A stretch of 60,823 nucleotides of DNA, from contig JAFGSW010000043.1 in the NCBI GenBank assembly GCA_016934415.1, positions 1 through 60,823 on the forward strand, in the 5' to 3' direction. The notes under the pieces were generated by a model that worked only from the letters and a program-made list of their open reading frames with translations, was not told the DNA's origin and searched no databases. The stretch comes from Spirochaetales bacterium. GTDB taxonomy: Bacteria; Spirochaetota; Spirochaetia; SZUA-6; RPPD01. Of this stretch, positions 8,269 to 17,437 are shown piece after piece. The position numbers were made by a program, and so were the translations under genes. Every line of letters starts with the position of its first letter. The stretch's first letter is position 1.

Positions 8269-9522
8269 ATGGCGGTCGATTTCAAAAAGCAGTACCGGAC
8301 GATCCGCGGCGACCATTTCCCCGCGCGCCTGGAAATCAGTTTCGTCGACGGGGACCGGCGCCAGACGCTCGTCTATGAAAAGAAAATCTGGACGATAGAC
8401 GGGGAAACCCTCGGCCTGAGATACGGCGAGAACCCGCAGCAGGAGGCGGCTCTCTATAAGCTCGTCAACGGGAACCTGGTTTTGGGCGAGGTCGAGTACA
8501 TCGCCCCCGGCAACCACCTCTCCTCGGACGTGGAGCTCCTCCAGTCGGGCAAGCACCCGGGCAAGATCAACATCACCGACGCCGACAGCGCGCTCTCCAT
8601 CCTCAAGTACCTGTCCGCATCGCCCGCGGCCGTCGTCGTCAAGCACAACAACCCGAGCGGCGCGGCCAAAGGGAAGTCTCTTGCGGAGGCTCTTCTCCAG
8701 GCGTACCTGGCCGACCGGACAGCGGCTTTCGGAGGAGCCATCGCCTTGAACCGACCCGTAGACAAGGCCGCAGCCGGGATCATCTTACGTGAATATTTCG
8801 AGGTCGTCGTCGCTCCCGACTACGAGGAGGGCGTCCTTGAGATGCTCACCGTGGAGTCCAAGAAAAATCTCCGCATCATGCGCATCTCGAACATGGAGCG
8901 GCTGGAGAGTTTTTCAACGGCGCGCTTCGTCGACTTCAAATCCCTGCAGGACGGAGGGATCATCATCCAGAATTCGTTCAAACCGGAGGCGATCACGCGG
9001 GAAAAACTCCTGCCGGCCCAGGCCAGGTTCAAGGACAAGGAATACCGGATCGCCCGTATGCCCACGGAAAAGGAATATGAAGATCTCATCTTCGGCTGGA
9101 TCGTGGAATCCGGGGTCACCTCCAATTCCGTGCTCTACGTCAAGGACGGCGTGACCGTGGGCGTGGGCACGGGAGAGCAGGACCGGGTGGGCGTGGCCGA
9201 GATCGCGCGGGATAAGGCGTACAAGAAGTACTCGGAGCGGCGCGCCTACGAACGATTCGGCAAACGGGTGGGTGAGCTTTCACCCGGCGAAAAAGCCGAG
9301 GTGGATGCGGACGTGAAGGCCACCAACGGCGGCCTGAAAGGCAGCGTGATGGTGTCGGACGCCTTCTTCCCGTTCCGTGACGCAGCCGACGTGGGTATCC
9401 GCGAGGGCGTTGCCGCCATCATACAACCGGGAGGCGCCATCCGCGACTTCGAGTCCATCGAGGCCTGCAACGAGGCCGGCGTGGCCATGGTCTATACGGG
9501 CGAGCGGAGCTTCAGGCATTAG
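8269..9522 (+). CDS. purH: AICAR formyltransferase (PurH C-terminal domain as a separate gene)
   Basis: 417 residues corresponding to the AICAR transformylase half of PurH. It carries LRYGENPQQEAALY, the catalytic Lys125-His126 in VKHNNPSGAAKG, TAAFGGAIALNR, and near the end SDAFFPFRDAADVG and IQPGGAIRDFESIEACNEAG. It transfers a formyl group from 10-formyltetrahydrofolate to AICAR, giving FAICAR for the cyclohydrolase encoded just upstream. About 45 extra N-terminal residues (MAVDFKKQYRTIRGDH onward) are not typical of the fused enzyme and may replace the interdomain linker. GGGAG sits 11 bases before the ATG. The two genes, three bases apart, are surely cotranscribed. Confidence 0.9.
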   Translation: MAVDFKKQYRTIRGDHFPARLEISFVDGDRRQTLVYEKKIWTIDGETLGLRYGENPQQEAALYKLVNGNLVLGEVEYIAPGNHLSSDVELLQSGKHPGKINITDADSALSILKYLSASPAAVVVKHNNPSGAAKGKSLAEALLQAYLADRTAAFGGAIALNRPVDKAAAGIILREYFEVVVAPDYEEGVLEMLTVESKKNLRIMRISNMERLESFSTARFVDFKSLQDGGIIIQNSFKPEAITREKLLPAQARFKDKEYRIARMPTEKEYEDLIFGWIVESGVTSNSVLYVKDGVTVGVGTGEQDRVGVAEIARDKAYKKYSERRAYERFGKRVGELSPGEKAEVDADVKATNGGLKGSVMVSDAFFPFRDAADVGIREGVAAIIQPGGAIRDFESIEACNEAGVAMVYTGERSFRH

Positions 9523-9537
9523 GCCGTTTTCCGGTTT

Positions 9538-9801
9538 ACCACAGAGACACAGAGGCGCAGAGGACACGGAGAAGATAAGTAGCTCAGGAAGCCATGAATC
9601 CAGGAAAAAAGCGTTGAGAGAATAAAGCAAAAAAACCGAATTGGAAAAGACACGGTCTATCATTGACGCCATGAATAAAATGATCCCTTCCGTATTTTTA
9701 TAGAATTTTTCCATCTTTTCTTCTCCTGGTTTCCTGGTTTCCTCAGCTTTTCTTTTTCTCCGTGCTCTCTGTGCCCTCTGTGTCTCAGTGCCTCTGTGGT
9801 T
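9538..9801. repeat. Inverted-repeat element A (CACAGAGG / CCTCTGTG arms)
   Basis: An imperfect inverted repeat of 264 bases fills the gap between the purH genes and the tRNA promoter. The left arm runs CCACAGAGACACAGAGG, then GGACACGGAGAAG, then GCTCAGGAAGCC and ATCCAGGAAAA. The right arm is its mirror: TTTCCTGGTTTCCTCAGC, CTCCGTGCTCTCTGTG, and GTGCCTCTGTGG at the end. The AT-rich centre (about 9610-9715) shows no gene. Related elements lie at 21075, 24054 and 60451. Confidence 0.75.
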
Positions 9802-9822
9802 TAGTACCAGAAAGGTTTCCGG

Positions 9823-9851
9823 TTGACAAAAGAAACCGGCTTTGCTACATT
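9823..9851 (+). promoter_or_regulatory. Predicted sigma-70 promoter for the tRNA-Gln/tRNA-Glu unit
   Basis: TTGACA (9823-9828) and TACATT (9846-9851) are separated by 17 bases, with tRNA-Gln starting 14 bases later. A GGTTTC...GAAACC inverted repeat (about 9814-9837) brackets the -35 box and could be an operator or chance. Confidence 0.7.
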
Positions 9852-9864
9852 ACACCAGACACAA

Positions 9865-9935
9865 TTCCCGGTTGTGTAATGGTAGCACCACAGACTCTGG
9901 ATCTGTTCGTGGGGGTTCGAATCCTCCCCGGGAAG
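9865..9935 (+). tRNA. tRNA-Gln (CUG anticodon)
   Basis: Cloverleaf drawn by hand. Acceptor TTCCCGG pairs with CCGGGAA. D-stem GTGT pairs with GCAC. Anticodon stem ACAGA/TCTGT encloses the loop CTCTGGA with anticodon CTG. The T-arm is GGGGG-TTCGAAT-CCTCC. The discriminator is G and CCA is not encoded. It reads CAG codons. Confidence 0.92.
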
Positions 9936-9939
9936 CTGC

Positions 9940-10012
9940 GGCCCCTTCGTCTATCGGCTAGGACGGGAGATTCTCAGTCTTTAAAGAGGGGTTCGATTCC
10001 CCTAGGGGCTAA
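9940..10012 (+). tRNA. tRNA-Glu (CUC anticodon)
   Basis: It starts four bases after tRNA-Gln. Acceptor GGCCCCT pairs with AGGGGCT (one G-U pair). The anticodon loop TTCTCAG gives anticodon CTC, with stem GGAGA/TCTTT. The T-arm is AGGGG-TTCGATT-CCCCT. CCA is not encoded. The body closely matches the standard bacterial tRNA-Glu pattern (CCCCTTCGTCTA). Confidence 0.92.
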
Positions 10013-10014
10013 CG

Positions 10015-10057
10015 GGGCCGGCCTTCGCCGCGGACGCGGGAGGGACGGCCTTTTTTT
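10015..10057 (+). terminator. Intrinsic terminator after the tRNA pair
   Basis: A GC-rich imperfect hairpin, with GGCCG pairing with CGGCC (outer stem) and CCGCG pairing with CGCGG (inner stem), is followed directly by seven T (10051-10057). It ends the tRNA transcript 27 bases before carA. Read-through into carA cannot be excluded, since I see no separate carA promoter. Confidence 0.75.
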
Positions 10058-10083
10058 CAACACAAGGTGTAGATAGCGAACGT

Positions 10084-11241
10084 ATGAGGGATCGATGTTT
10101 TTTATGCCTGGATGACGGAAGCGCCCTGGAGGGCGTTTCTTTCGGGCATTGTCCCCCGTTCGCCGCCGACCTGGCCGGCGCATCACGCGAAAACCTGCCC
10201 GCCGGCGAGATCGTCTTCAACACCGGCATGGCCGGTTATCAGGCCATTTTCACCGACCCCTCCTACACGGGCCAGCTCATCGTCATGACATATCCCCACA
10301 TCGGCAATTACGGAACTCGCGCCGACTGGTCAGAGTCCGGACCGGAGGCGGACACGCGCAAGGCGGTCAAGGCCCAGGGAGTCATCGTCCGCAATCTCTA
10401 CTCGGGTCCGGTGCCCGCCGAGCGCCGGACGCTTGACGATTACCTGAAAGCCCACGGCGTTTCGGGCATCACCGGCATCGACACGCGCCGACTCACTTTG
10501 CGGATCCGTGACTCGGGAAACTGCAACGGCGTCATTGTCCGCCCCGCCGACGGGGAGATCCGGGACCTGACGAAACCTGAAAAAGAGGCGGTGACGGCGT
10601 TTCTGAAGTCGTTCCCGAAAATGGAGGGGCGCAACCTCGTCACGGACGTCGGCACGGACAAAGCCGTCGTGGCGAATCCTTCGGGCGCCCCGCATATCTG
10701 CCTGGTCGACTACGGCGTGAAGGCCAACATCATCCGCGAGCTCGTGAGCCGCGGCTGCCGGGTGAGCACGGTACCGTCGGCTTTTTCAGCGGAGGATATT
10801 CTTTCACTGCACCCGGACGGGGTGGTGCTGTCCAACGGGCCGGGGGATCCTCGGGTGCTCGACACGCCGATCGCCTGCGCCGCGGGCTTGATCGGAAAGA
10901 AACCGCTCCTCGGCATCTGCCTGGGTCATCAGCTCTTCGGGCTGGCGCTCGGCGCGAAGGTGTTCAAGATGAAATTCGGGCACCACGGGGTCAATCACCC
11001 GGTGCGGGACGAGCGGACGAAGCGCGTCATCATCACCTCCCAGAACCACGGCTTCGCGGTCGACGAGAAAACGCTTCCCAAAGACGCGGACGTGCTTTTC
11101 CGCAACTGCAACGACGGCACCGTCGAGGGGCTCGCGCACCGAAAACTGCCGCTTATCACCGCCCAATTTCATCCGGAGGCGAATCCGGGACCGAAAGACG
11201 CCGAGTGGATCTTCGACGAATTCCTCGGTCTCATTCAGTAA
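10084..11241 (+). CDS. carA: Carbamoyl-phosphate synthase small (glutaminase) subunit
   Basis: 385 residues, normal length. The N-terminal CPSase small-chain domain (DGSALEGVSFG, FNTGMAGYQAIFTDPSYTGQ, MTYPHIGNYG) is followed by a class I glutamine amidotransferase domain. This carries the nucleophile loop LGICLGHQLFGLALG, TSQNHGFAVD, and AQFHPEANPGP with the His-Glu of the triad. It hydrolyses glutamine and passes ammonia to CarB for carbamoyl phosphate, the precursor of pyrimidines and arginine. carB follows 80 bases downstream. No strong ribosome site precedes the ATG at 10084. The gene begins 27 bases after the tRNA terminator. Confidence 0.95.
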   Translation: MRDRCFLCLDDGSALEGVSFGHCPPFAADLAGASRENLPAGEIVFNTGMAGYQAIFTDPSYTGQLIVMTYPHIGNYGTRADWSESGPEADTRKAVKAQGVIVRNLYSGPVPAERRTLDDYLKAHGVSGITGIDTRRLTLRIRDSGNCNGVIVRPADGEIRDLTKPEKEAVTAFLKSFPKMEGRNLVTDVGTDKAVVANPSGAPHICLVDYGVKANIIRELVSRGCRVSTVPSAFSAEDILSLHPDGVVLSNGPGDPRVLDTPIACAAGLIGKKPLLGICLGHQLFGLALGAKVFKMKFGHHGVNHPVRDERTKRVIITSQNHGFAVDEKTLPKDADVLFRNCNDGTVEGLAHRKLPLITAQFHPEANPGPKDAEWIFDEFLGLIQ

Positions 11242-11321
11242 GACGACGACCGAACGAGAGGGGATGTACCCGCCCATGAATGTGAAGGAACGCGCCGCGG
11301 GAATCGAAAGAGAGAAAGCCG

Positions 11322-14300
11322 ATGCCGGCGCGTAAAGATCTGGAACGCATCCTCATCATCGGTTCAGGACCGATCGTCATCGGCCAGGCCTGCGAATTCG
11401 ACTATTCCGGCACGCAGGCGGTGAGGGCGCTCAAGGAAACCGGCTACCACGTCATTCTCGCAAACCCCAATCCGGCCACGGTCATGACCACGCCCGGCCT
11501 GGCGGACCGCGTCTACATGGAGCCCCTGAAGCCCGAATACCTGGAACAGATCATTCGCCACGAGCGGCCTGACGCCATTCTCCCCACCATGGGCGGGCAG
11601 ACGGCGCTGAACCTCACTTTGAAGCTCTACGACGAGGGGATCCTCGCCCGTTACGGGGTGGAGGTGATCGGCGCCAATGTGGACGCCATCCGCAAAGCGG
11701 AGGACCGGGGGTTGTTCAAAAAGGTCGCGCTCGACATGGGCCTCGAGGTGCCGCGGTCGGCCCTCACCAAGGACATCGCGGGCGCCGTCGCGGTGCTCAA
11801 GGAAGTCGGCCTGCCGCTCATCATCCGGCCCAGTTTCACCCTGGGCGGGCAGGGGGGCAGCATCGCCTATACGGAGGCCGAGCTCACCGAGCTCGTCTCG
11901 CGGGCGCTCGACGAGAGCCCGGTGGGCGAGGCGCTCATCGAGGAATCGCTCATCGGCTGGAAGGAATTCGAGCTTGAGGTGATGCGCGACAAGATTGACA
12001 ACGCCATGGTCGTCTGCTCCATAGAGAACATCGATCCCATGGGCGTGCACACGGGCGATTCGATCACGGTCGCGCCGGTGCAGACCCTGTCGGACAACGA
12101 ATACCAGCGGATGCGGACGGCGGCCCTGAACACGCTGCGCGCCATCGGCGTGGACTGCGGAGGGTCGAACGTGCAGTTCGCGGTGAAGCCGGACACGGGA
12201 CGCATGGTGATCATCGAGATGAATCCCCGCGTGTCGCGCTCCTCGGCCCTGGCGAGCAAGGCCACCGGCTTCCCCATCGCCCGCTGCTCGGCCAAGCTCG
12301 CCGTCGGATTCACCCTGGACGAGGTAGTGAACGAAATTACAGGCGTCACCTACTCCTGCTTCGAGCCGACGCTCGATTACTGCGTCGTCAAGGTGCCGCG
12401 TTTCGAGCTCGAGAAATTTCCCTACAGCTACGAACTTCTCGGCACGCAGATGAAGTCCGTGGGCGAATCGCTCGCCATCGGCCGCTGCTTCACCGAGGCC
12501 CTCAACAAGGCCATCCGCTCGGCGGAACTCGGGTATGAAGGCCTCGAAGGGCTCAAGGCGAACGCCCGGGTCAACAGCGAGCGGATTCTCGGCTCGGCCC
12601 ACCCCTTGCGTATTTTCGCCATTTACCAACGCCTGCTTGAAGAAGGGCGGGGCTGCCTGGAGGACCTTAATCGAAAAACCGCCTACGATCCGTGGTTCCT
12701 GCACGAGATGGCGGAATTCGCCGAATTCGAGAAGAGCCTATCGGGCGCGGCCTTCGACGACGAGACGCTCACTGCGGCCAAACGACTCGGCATGTCGGAC
12801 AAACAGATCGCCCGGGCCTCGGGGCGTACGCCGGCGGAGATCGAGGCGCGGCGCGAGGAGAAGGAAATCTTCCCCTCGTATCATTTCGTCGACACGTGCG
12901 CGGGCGAATTCGCGGCCCGCACACCGTATTTTTATTCGAGTTACGGCGAGATCGACGAGGGCGAGGCGATGGGGAAAGCGGCGATTCTCATCCTCGCCTC
13001 GGGGCCGAATCGCATCGGCCAGGGGCTCGAGTTCGACACCTGCTGCACGCTCACCTCGATCGCCTACCGAGAGCTCAACCGGAAAACCATCATCATCAAT
13101 TCGAATCCGGAGACGGTTTCGACCGACTTCAACGTCTCCGACCGGCTCTACATCGAGCCCCTGGTCCTCGAATCCGTCAAGGACGTGATCCGCAAGGAGA
13201 AGGTGAAGGACGTCATTGTCCAGCTCGGAGGTCAGACGGCCCTCAACATGGCGGAGGCGCTTTCGGCCTGGGGAGCCCGCATCGTGGGCACGCCGGTGAA
13301 AAGCATTCTGGCGGCGGAAGATCGCGGGCTCTTCTCGGCGCTCGTAAAAAAACTCAACCTCTGCCAGCCGGAAAACCGCGTGGCCGTCAGCAAGGAAGAG
13401 GTCCTGGTATTTTCCCGCGAGATCGGCTATCCCGTGCTCCTCCGGCCTTCGTTCGTGCTCGGGGGCCGGAGCATGTATATCGGATTCGACGAGGCCGAGC
13501 TCGCCGATTATCTGGAAAAACGCATCAAGGTCGACTCCGACAATCCGGTGCTGGTGGACAAGTTCCTGGAGGACGCGTTCGAGTACGACCTCGACGCGCT
13601 CGCCGACGGCGAAAACGTGTACGTGGCGGGCATCATGCAGCACATCGAGGCCGCGGGCATCCATTCCGGCGACTCGGCCTGCGTTTTTCCGCCCTACCGG
13701 TCCGACCCGGGGATCCTGGAAGAGATGAAGAACGCCACCGCGCTCATCGCGCGCGAGCTCGGTGTGAAGGGTTTTCTCAACATACAGTACGCGGTCAAAA
13801 GCGGGATCCTCTACATTCTCGAGGTGAACCCGCGCGCGAGCCGGACCATTCCCTACCTTTCCAAGGCGAGCGGGGTGAACCTCATCGAGGCGGCGGTGCG
13901 CGTGTGGGAGGGCGAGAGTCTCGCCGCGCAGGGGCTCATCGGCGCGGGCGAATGCCGGACCGGCTGGGCGGTGAAGGAGGCGGTGTTCTCCTTCGAACGA
14001 TTCCGGGAGCTCGATCCGCTTCTGGGACCGGAAATGAAATCCACCGGAGAGGTCATCGGTACGGGCATGAGTTTCGGCGAGGCGTTCGCCAAGGCCCAGG
14101 CCTCGTCCGGCACCATTCTCCCCAAAAGCGGCAAGGTGTTCGTCTCGGTCCACGACCTCGACAAGGAGGCGGTCCTGCCCATCGTGCGCGAACTGGCCGA
14201 GCTCGGATTCGCCATTTCAGCCACGCGGGGCACGGCCGATTTCTTCTACCAGAACGGCATTTTCCCCGAAGTGATCCTCAAAGTCCACGAGGGAAGACCC

Positions 14301-14507
14301 AATATCATCGATCACATGCGATCGGGGCGGATTTCGCTTCTCATCAACACGCCGCTCGGGCGTTATTCGCAGAAAGGCGACCAGGCGATCAGGATCGAGG
14401 CGGTCAAGCGCAAGATTCCCTACACCACCACGATTTCCGCCGCCCAGGCGGCGGTGGAAGGCATCCGCTACCTCAAGAAAGAGGAAATCGAGGTGCGGTC
14501 GATATAA
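11322..14507 (+). CDS. carB: Carbamoyl-phosphate synthase large subunit
   Basis: 1061 residues, as expected for CarB. Two homologous ATP-grasp halves are visible. The first has [20 protein letters not shown] near the N-terminus, [14 protein letters not shown] and [19 protein letters not shown]. The second has [20 protein letters not shown] near residue 560, [14 protein letters not shown] and [18 protein letters not shown]. The last 130 residues are an MGS-like domain ([30 protein letters not shown]) that binds allosteric effectors in the family. It makes carbamoyl phosphate from bicarbonate, two ATP and ammonia delivered by CarA. It ends at the terminator shared with the convergent PBP gene. 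Confidence 0.96.
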   Translation: MPARKDLERILIIGSGPIVIGQACEFDYSGTQAVRALKETGYHVILANPNPATVMTTPGLADRVYMEPLKPEYLEQIIRHERPDAILPTMGGQTALNLTLKLYDEGILARYGVEVIGANVDAIRKAEDRGLFKKVALDMGLEVPRSALTKDIAGAVAVLKEVGLPLIIRPSFTLGGQGGSIAYTEAELTELVSRALDESPVGEALIEESLIGWKEFELEVMRDKIDNAMVVCSIENIDPMGVHTGDSITVAPVQTLSDNEYQRMRTAALNTLRAIGVDCGGSNVQFAVKPDTGRMVIIEMNPRVSRSSALASKATGFPIARCSAKLAVGFTLDEVVNEITGVTYSCFEPTLDYCVVKVPRFELEKFPYSYELLGTQMKSVGESLAIGRCFTEALNKAIRSAELGYEGLEGLKANARVNSERILGSAHPLRIFAIYQRLLEEGRGCLEDLNRKTAYDPWFLHEMAEFAEFEKSLSGAAFDDETLTAAKRLGMSDKQIARASGRTPAEIEARREEKEIFPSYHFVDTCAGEFAARTPYFYSSYGEIDEGEAMGKAAILILASGPNRIGQGLEFDTCCTLTSIAYRELNRKTIIINSNPETVSTDFNVSDRLYIEPLVLESVKDVIRKEKVKDVIVQLGGQTALNMAEALSAWGARIVGTPVKSILAAEDRGLFSALVKKLNLCQPENRVAVSKEEVLVFSREIGYPVLLRPSFVLGGRSMYIGFDEAELADYLEKRIKVDSDNPVLVDKFLEDAFEYDLDALADGENVYVAGIMQHIEAAGIHSGDSACVFPPYRSDPGILEEMKNATALIARELGVKGFLNIQYAVKSGILYILEVNPRASRTIPYLSKASGVNLIEAAVRVWEGESLAAQGLIGAGECRTGWAVKEAVFSFERFRELDPLLGPEMKSTGEVIGTGMSFGEAFAKAQASSGTILPKSGKVFVSVHDLDKEAVLPIVRELAELGFAISATRGTADFFYQNGIFPEVILKVHEGRPNIIDHMRSGRISLLINTPLGRYSQKGDQAIRIEAVKRKIPYTTTISAAQAAVEGIRYLKKEEIEVRSI

Positions 14508-14533
14508 AAAAAGAGCGGGAAAATATCCCGCTC
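14506..14533 (-). terminator. Intrinsic terminator between convergent carB and PBP1A genes
   Basis: The 7-bp perfect hairpin GAGCGGG/CCCGCTC (14513-14533, loop AAAATAT) has seven A on its left (14506-14512). Read on the minus strand this is hairpin plus seven T, a good terminator for the PBP gene ending at 14557. It may also stop carB, although the plus-strand side lacks a T-run. Confidence 0.8.
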
Positions 14534-14556
14534 CGCACTCGGTCGTCATTCCCCAA

Positions 14557-17232
14557 TTAATCGTTCAAATAGGGATTAATGGACGAATCACCCGCACTAT
14601 CCTTCGGTCCCGGTTTTTCGTCTTCGGGCTTTACTTTCTTTAGAATCGAGTTCTTGTTCCTCTGGTACGTATCGAAGTCGTCGGGGATCTGATTCGGGTC
14701 GATGAGGTCGGGTTTTTGCACATTTATCTCGAGGTCGATCGTGTCGCGAATCTTCTTTTCGCCTTCGAGTTGGCGTTGCCAGCGTTCCGCGCACATGGTG
14801 CATTCTTTTTCGGGCACGGTGTCGGGGTAGAAGATTTCGGTCTTCACATCATCCGGTCGGCAGTAGGGAGACGGCCTTAGGCCGGAGAGCGTGCAGACGT
14901 CGGCTTCGACCAACCCGTCCGGCCTGTTGAAATCGCGATATTGATCGATGACCGAGAGCCAGGTGGTCGGTATCCCGAGCTCTCCGGCGACCGCTTCCTG
15001 GGAAACCTCGCGGGCGGTGCCTTGGATGCGGTTTTCGATTGTCTTGGTGACTTTCTTCTCGAGAGTGCGGTCCGCGTCGAGTTGGTCGTGGATCTTGCGC
15101 ATGAACTTGGCCCATACGGGAGAGGCGAGCGTGGAGCCGGTGCGCCGCACACCGAGCGAGCCGCCGCCCTGGTCGAACCCGAACCAGACAGCCGTGACGA
15201 AATAGGGAGAAAATCCGATTGTCCAGGCGTCGTGCCAGTTCTGCGATGTCCCCGTTTTACCGGCGAAGGGATACTTGACGTCCCTCAAATACGTATTGGA
15301 CGCGTAGGATACTGTTCCCGATTTGACCGTCGTCTGGAGCATGTTCGTCATGATGTACGCCGTCTCGGGCTTTATGAGCTGGGGGAGCCCCCCAGGACCG
15401 CCGGCGCGCGCCAGTCTATCCCGTTCCGGCTCGGCGATGATTTTACCGTCCCGGTCTTTCACATAGAGAATGCCGATCGGATCAATGCCCTTGCCCCCGT
15501 TGGGAAAAGTTGAAAAAGCCCGCGCCATGTTGAGCGGGGAGGTGGTGATGACGCCGAGAGCCAGCGACCACGAGCGGGGAAAGGTTCTCTGTATTTCGTC
15601 CGGGTTGGTGATGCCAAGCAGCCGGCTTGCCATGCTGATTGCCCGATCGAAGCCGATTATCTGCAGCACGTTGATGGCGGGAATGTTGAGCGAGTGGGCG
15701 AGGGCGTCCCGCGCCATCACGTCGCCGCGGAAAACTTCGCCGTAGTTGTTGGGAATGTACGGTTCGCCCGACGGCTGCTCGAAGACCATCTGCACGTCCT
15801 TGAGAATGGTCGACGGCGTGATTTTCTTTTCCTCGATCGCCTCCGAGTAAAACAGCGGCTTGAACGAGGAGCCGGGGGAGACATGGCCCTGTGTCGCGTA
15901 GTTAAACTGGTTTTCCGAATTGAATTCCCTGCCGCCGACCATCGCGTAAATGTATCCGGTGTAGGGATCGACGCACACGAGCGCCCCTTCCACATGCGTG
16001 GTCTTGGTGCGCAAGCGCTCCCACGCGTACGTTTTCCGCGCGATGTCCTTCGCCTTCTCCAGGCCGAACATGGTCGACGCGATATCGACGACCGGATTGA
16101 CGTCGGCGGCGTAGGCGTCGATCGTGCCGATCATGTGGCGCCGCCGGTTCACGTGCATGTGCGGCATGTTGAAATTGAGGGACAGGAGGTCGACGGCGGG
16201 GAGAAAGAAAAGCTCGGCGTCGGTGCCCCGGGAGCTGAGTTCCTTCTCGTATTCCTCATTGACGCTCGCCAGCCGATCCTTCATGATTTCGTCGGCCTCT
16301 TTCTGGAAATCGAGGTTCAGGGTGGTGTATATCTCGAGACCGTCCTGGTAGACGTTCATGTTGCCGTAGATCATCTCGTCCAATTTCTGGCGAACATACT
16401 CGGTGAAATAAGGCGCCCGGTCCTTCCTCAACTCGAAAGCGCTTGAGGGTGGCTTGGTGAGGTCGTAATTCCTCCAGAAATCGTTGAACGATTTGTCCGC
16501 GGCATCTTTCGTAATGTAGCCCAGAGAAACCATATCGGTCAGGACGTTTTCCTGCATGTTGCGCGCCTTAACGGGATTCTTGCGCGGCGAATACTCGTTC
16601 CAGTTCGCGAGCTGGATGACGATCATGGCGGCCTCAGCCGGAGTGATGTCCTTGACCGAGTGTCCGAAATGGAACTGGCAGGCGGCCTCCACGCCGTAGC
16701 AGCCGTGGCCGAAGTACATCTGGTTGAGATAGAGCTCGAGGATTTCGTCTTTGGAAAGCTTTTTTTCCAGCTGAAAGGCGTAATACAGTTCGGTTATTTT
16801 ACGGAAAATACTGATATCGCGGCGGTTCGCGTAGAGCAATCCGGCGAGCTGCTGAGTGATCGTGCTCGCCCCCTGGCGGTTCCTGCCGATGAGGTTGTTG
16901 ACGGCGGCCAGGAAGGTCCGCCAGGTGTTGATGCCGCCGTGGTTGTAGAATTCACGGTCCTCGCGGGTGAGGAGAGCCTGGATCAGGAACGGCGGCATTT
17001 CGTTGATCGAAACGATTTCACGCTTCTGTTCGCCGAACAATTCGGTAATGAGACGGCCTTTAATATCGTAGACCTTGGAGGCCTCGGGCATTTTTACACG
17101 GCCGAAATCCTCCTGGTTGACTGTGTTGACCACGCCGGCGAAGGTCGAGCCAAGTCCGATGCCTATGAGAACGGCAAATGCGATGGTGACGCACGATGCT
17201 GCAAAGACGACGCGGGGGCGATTAATCTTCAT
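14557..17232 (-). CDS. mrcA: Class A penicillin-binding protein (PBP1A-like, transglycosylase/transpeptidase)
   Basis: 891 residues. One N-terminal membrane anchor (about 8-38) precedes a GT51 glycosyltransferase domain with catalytic Glu91 in EDREFYNHGG and the motif RQGASTITQQLA. The penicillin-binding domain carries Ser455-SFK458 (PGSSFKPLFY), an SLN motif (AHSLNIPAIN) and Lys659-TGT. It polymerises lipid II into glycan strands and cross-links them on the outer face of the inner membrane. The C-terminal tail after about residue 760 includes cysteines (CTLSGLRPSPYC, ECTMCAERW) and a charged, Pro/Asp-rich end. It lies downstream of the M23 peptidase gene but is separated from it by a terminator and an apparent promoter. 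Confidence 0.95.
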   Translation of the reverse strand: MKINRPRVVFAASCVTIAFAVLIGIGLGSTFAGVVNTVNQEDFGRVKMPEASKVYDIKGRLITELFGEQKREIVSINEMPPFLIQALLTREDREFYNHGGINTWRTFLAAVNNLIGRNRQGASTITQQLAGLLYANRRDISIFRKITELYYAFQLEKKLSKDEILELYLNQMYFGHGCYGVEAACQFHFGHSVKDITPAEAAMIVIQLANWNEYSPRKNPVKARNMQENVLTDMVSLGYITKDAADKSFNDFWRNYDLTKPPSSAFELRKDRAPYFTEYVRQKLDEMIYGNMNVYQDGLEIYTTLNLDFQKEADEIMKDRLASVNEEYEKELSSRGTDAELFFLPAVDLLSLNFNMPHMHVNRRRHMIGTIDAYAADVNPVVDIASTMFGLEKAKDIARKTYAWERLRTKTTHVEGALVCVDPYTGYIYAMVGGREFNSENQFNYATQGHVSPGSSFKPLFYSEAIEEKKITPSTILKDVQMVFEQPSGEPYIPNNYGEVFRGDVMARDALAHSLNIPAINVLQIIGFDRAISMASRLLGITNPDEIQRTFPRSWSLALGVITTSPLNMARAFSTFPNGGKGIDPIGILYVKDRDGKIIAEPERDRLARAGGPGGLPQLIKPETAYIMTNMLQTTVKSGTVSYASNTYLRDVKYPFAGKTGTSQNWHDAWTIGFSPYFVTAVWFGFDQGGGSLGVRRTGSTLASPVWAKFMRKIHDQLDADRTLEKKVTKTIENRIQGTAREVSQEAVAGELGIPTTWLSVIDQYRDFNRPDGLVEADVCTLSGLRPSPYCRPDDVKTEIFYPDTVPEKECTMCAERWQRQLEGEKKIRDTIDLEINVQKPDLIDPNQIPDDFDTYQRNKNSILKKVKPEDEKPGPKDSAGDSSINPYLND

Positions 17233-17272
17233 GCGAATACGGTAGTAACGGATATGTCCTTTGTCAAGTGGC

Positions 17273-17306
17273 TAAAAAAAAGAGGCCAGTTACAGAGTAA
17301 CCAGCC
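17273..17306 (-). terminator. Intrinsic terminator downstream of the M23 peptidase gene
   Basis: Read on the minus strand: GGCTGGTTAC pairs with GTAACTGGCC (10 bp with two G-U pairs, 3-base loop), followed by TC and eight T (17273-17280 on the plus strand is A-rich). It should end the mla-lytM transcript or attenuate read-through into the PBP1A gene. Confidence 0.7.
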
Positions 17307-17314
17307 CCTTCGCA

Positions 17315-17364
17315 GTGTCGGTGAATATAGTAAACTGGGAGGGGAACTATATTGGTACCGACAC
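17315..17364. repeat. Inverted repeat in the leader of the PBP1A gene
   Basis: GTGTCGGT-GAATATAGT (17315-17331) faces ACTATATTGGT-ACCGACAC (17346-17364), giving an 8-bp perfect outer stem and a further 8 bp of pairing around a 2-base bulge. The loop is about 14 bases and contains GGGAGGGG. It lies between the predicted minus-strand promoter (17409-17437) and the gene start at 17232. It could be a regulator binding site or an mRNA leader structure. Confidence 0.45.
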
Positions 17365-17387
17365 CCTAATTATCGTCCGTAATGATT

Positions 17388-17437
17388 TTGACATTAGAAT
17401 TTAATTTTAATATATATGAAAAAAAAAGAATTTACAA
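17388..17437. promoter_or_regulatory. Back-to-back predicted promoters in the 17233-17536 gap
   Basis: Plus strand: TTGACA (17388-17393), 17 bases, TATATA (17411-17416); it would transcribe antisense to the end of the M23 peptidase gene. Minus strand: TTGTAA (17437-17432), 17 bases, TATATT (17414-17409); it would drive the PBP1A gene with a leader of about 170 bases containing the inverted repeat and the terminator described separately. The two overlap, so only one may be used at a time. Confidence 0.45.

Noticed and set aside
9538..9801. Insertion sequence or transposon at the repeat elements
   Set aside because: No transposase-like frame, no clear target duplication and no fixed terminal sequence. 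The arms are degenerate short units, so I describe them only as inverted repeats.
11364..12704. A 446-codon minus-strand frame within carB
   Set aside because: Antisense shadow; carB motifs run through the entire stretch on the plus strand.
12692..14560. A 622-codon plus-strand frame overlapping carB
   Set aside because: An off-frame shadow of carB with strongly Arg/Gly/His-rich composition and no recognisable motif.
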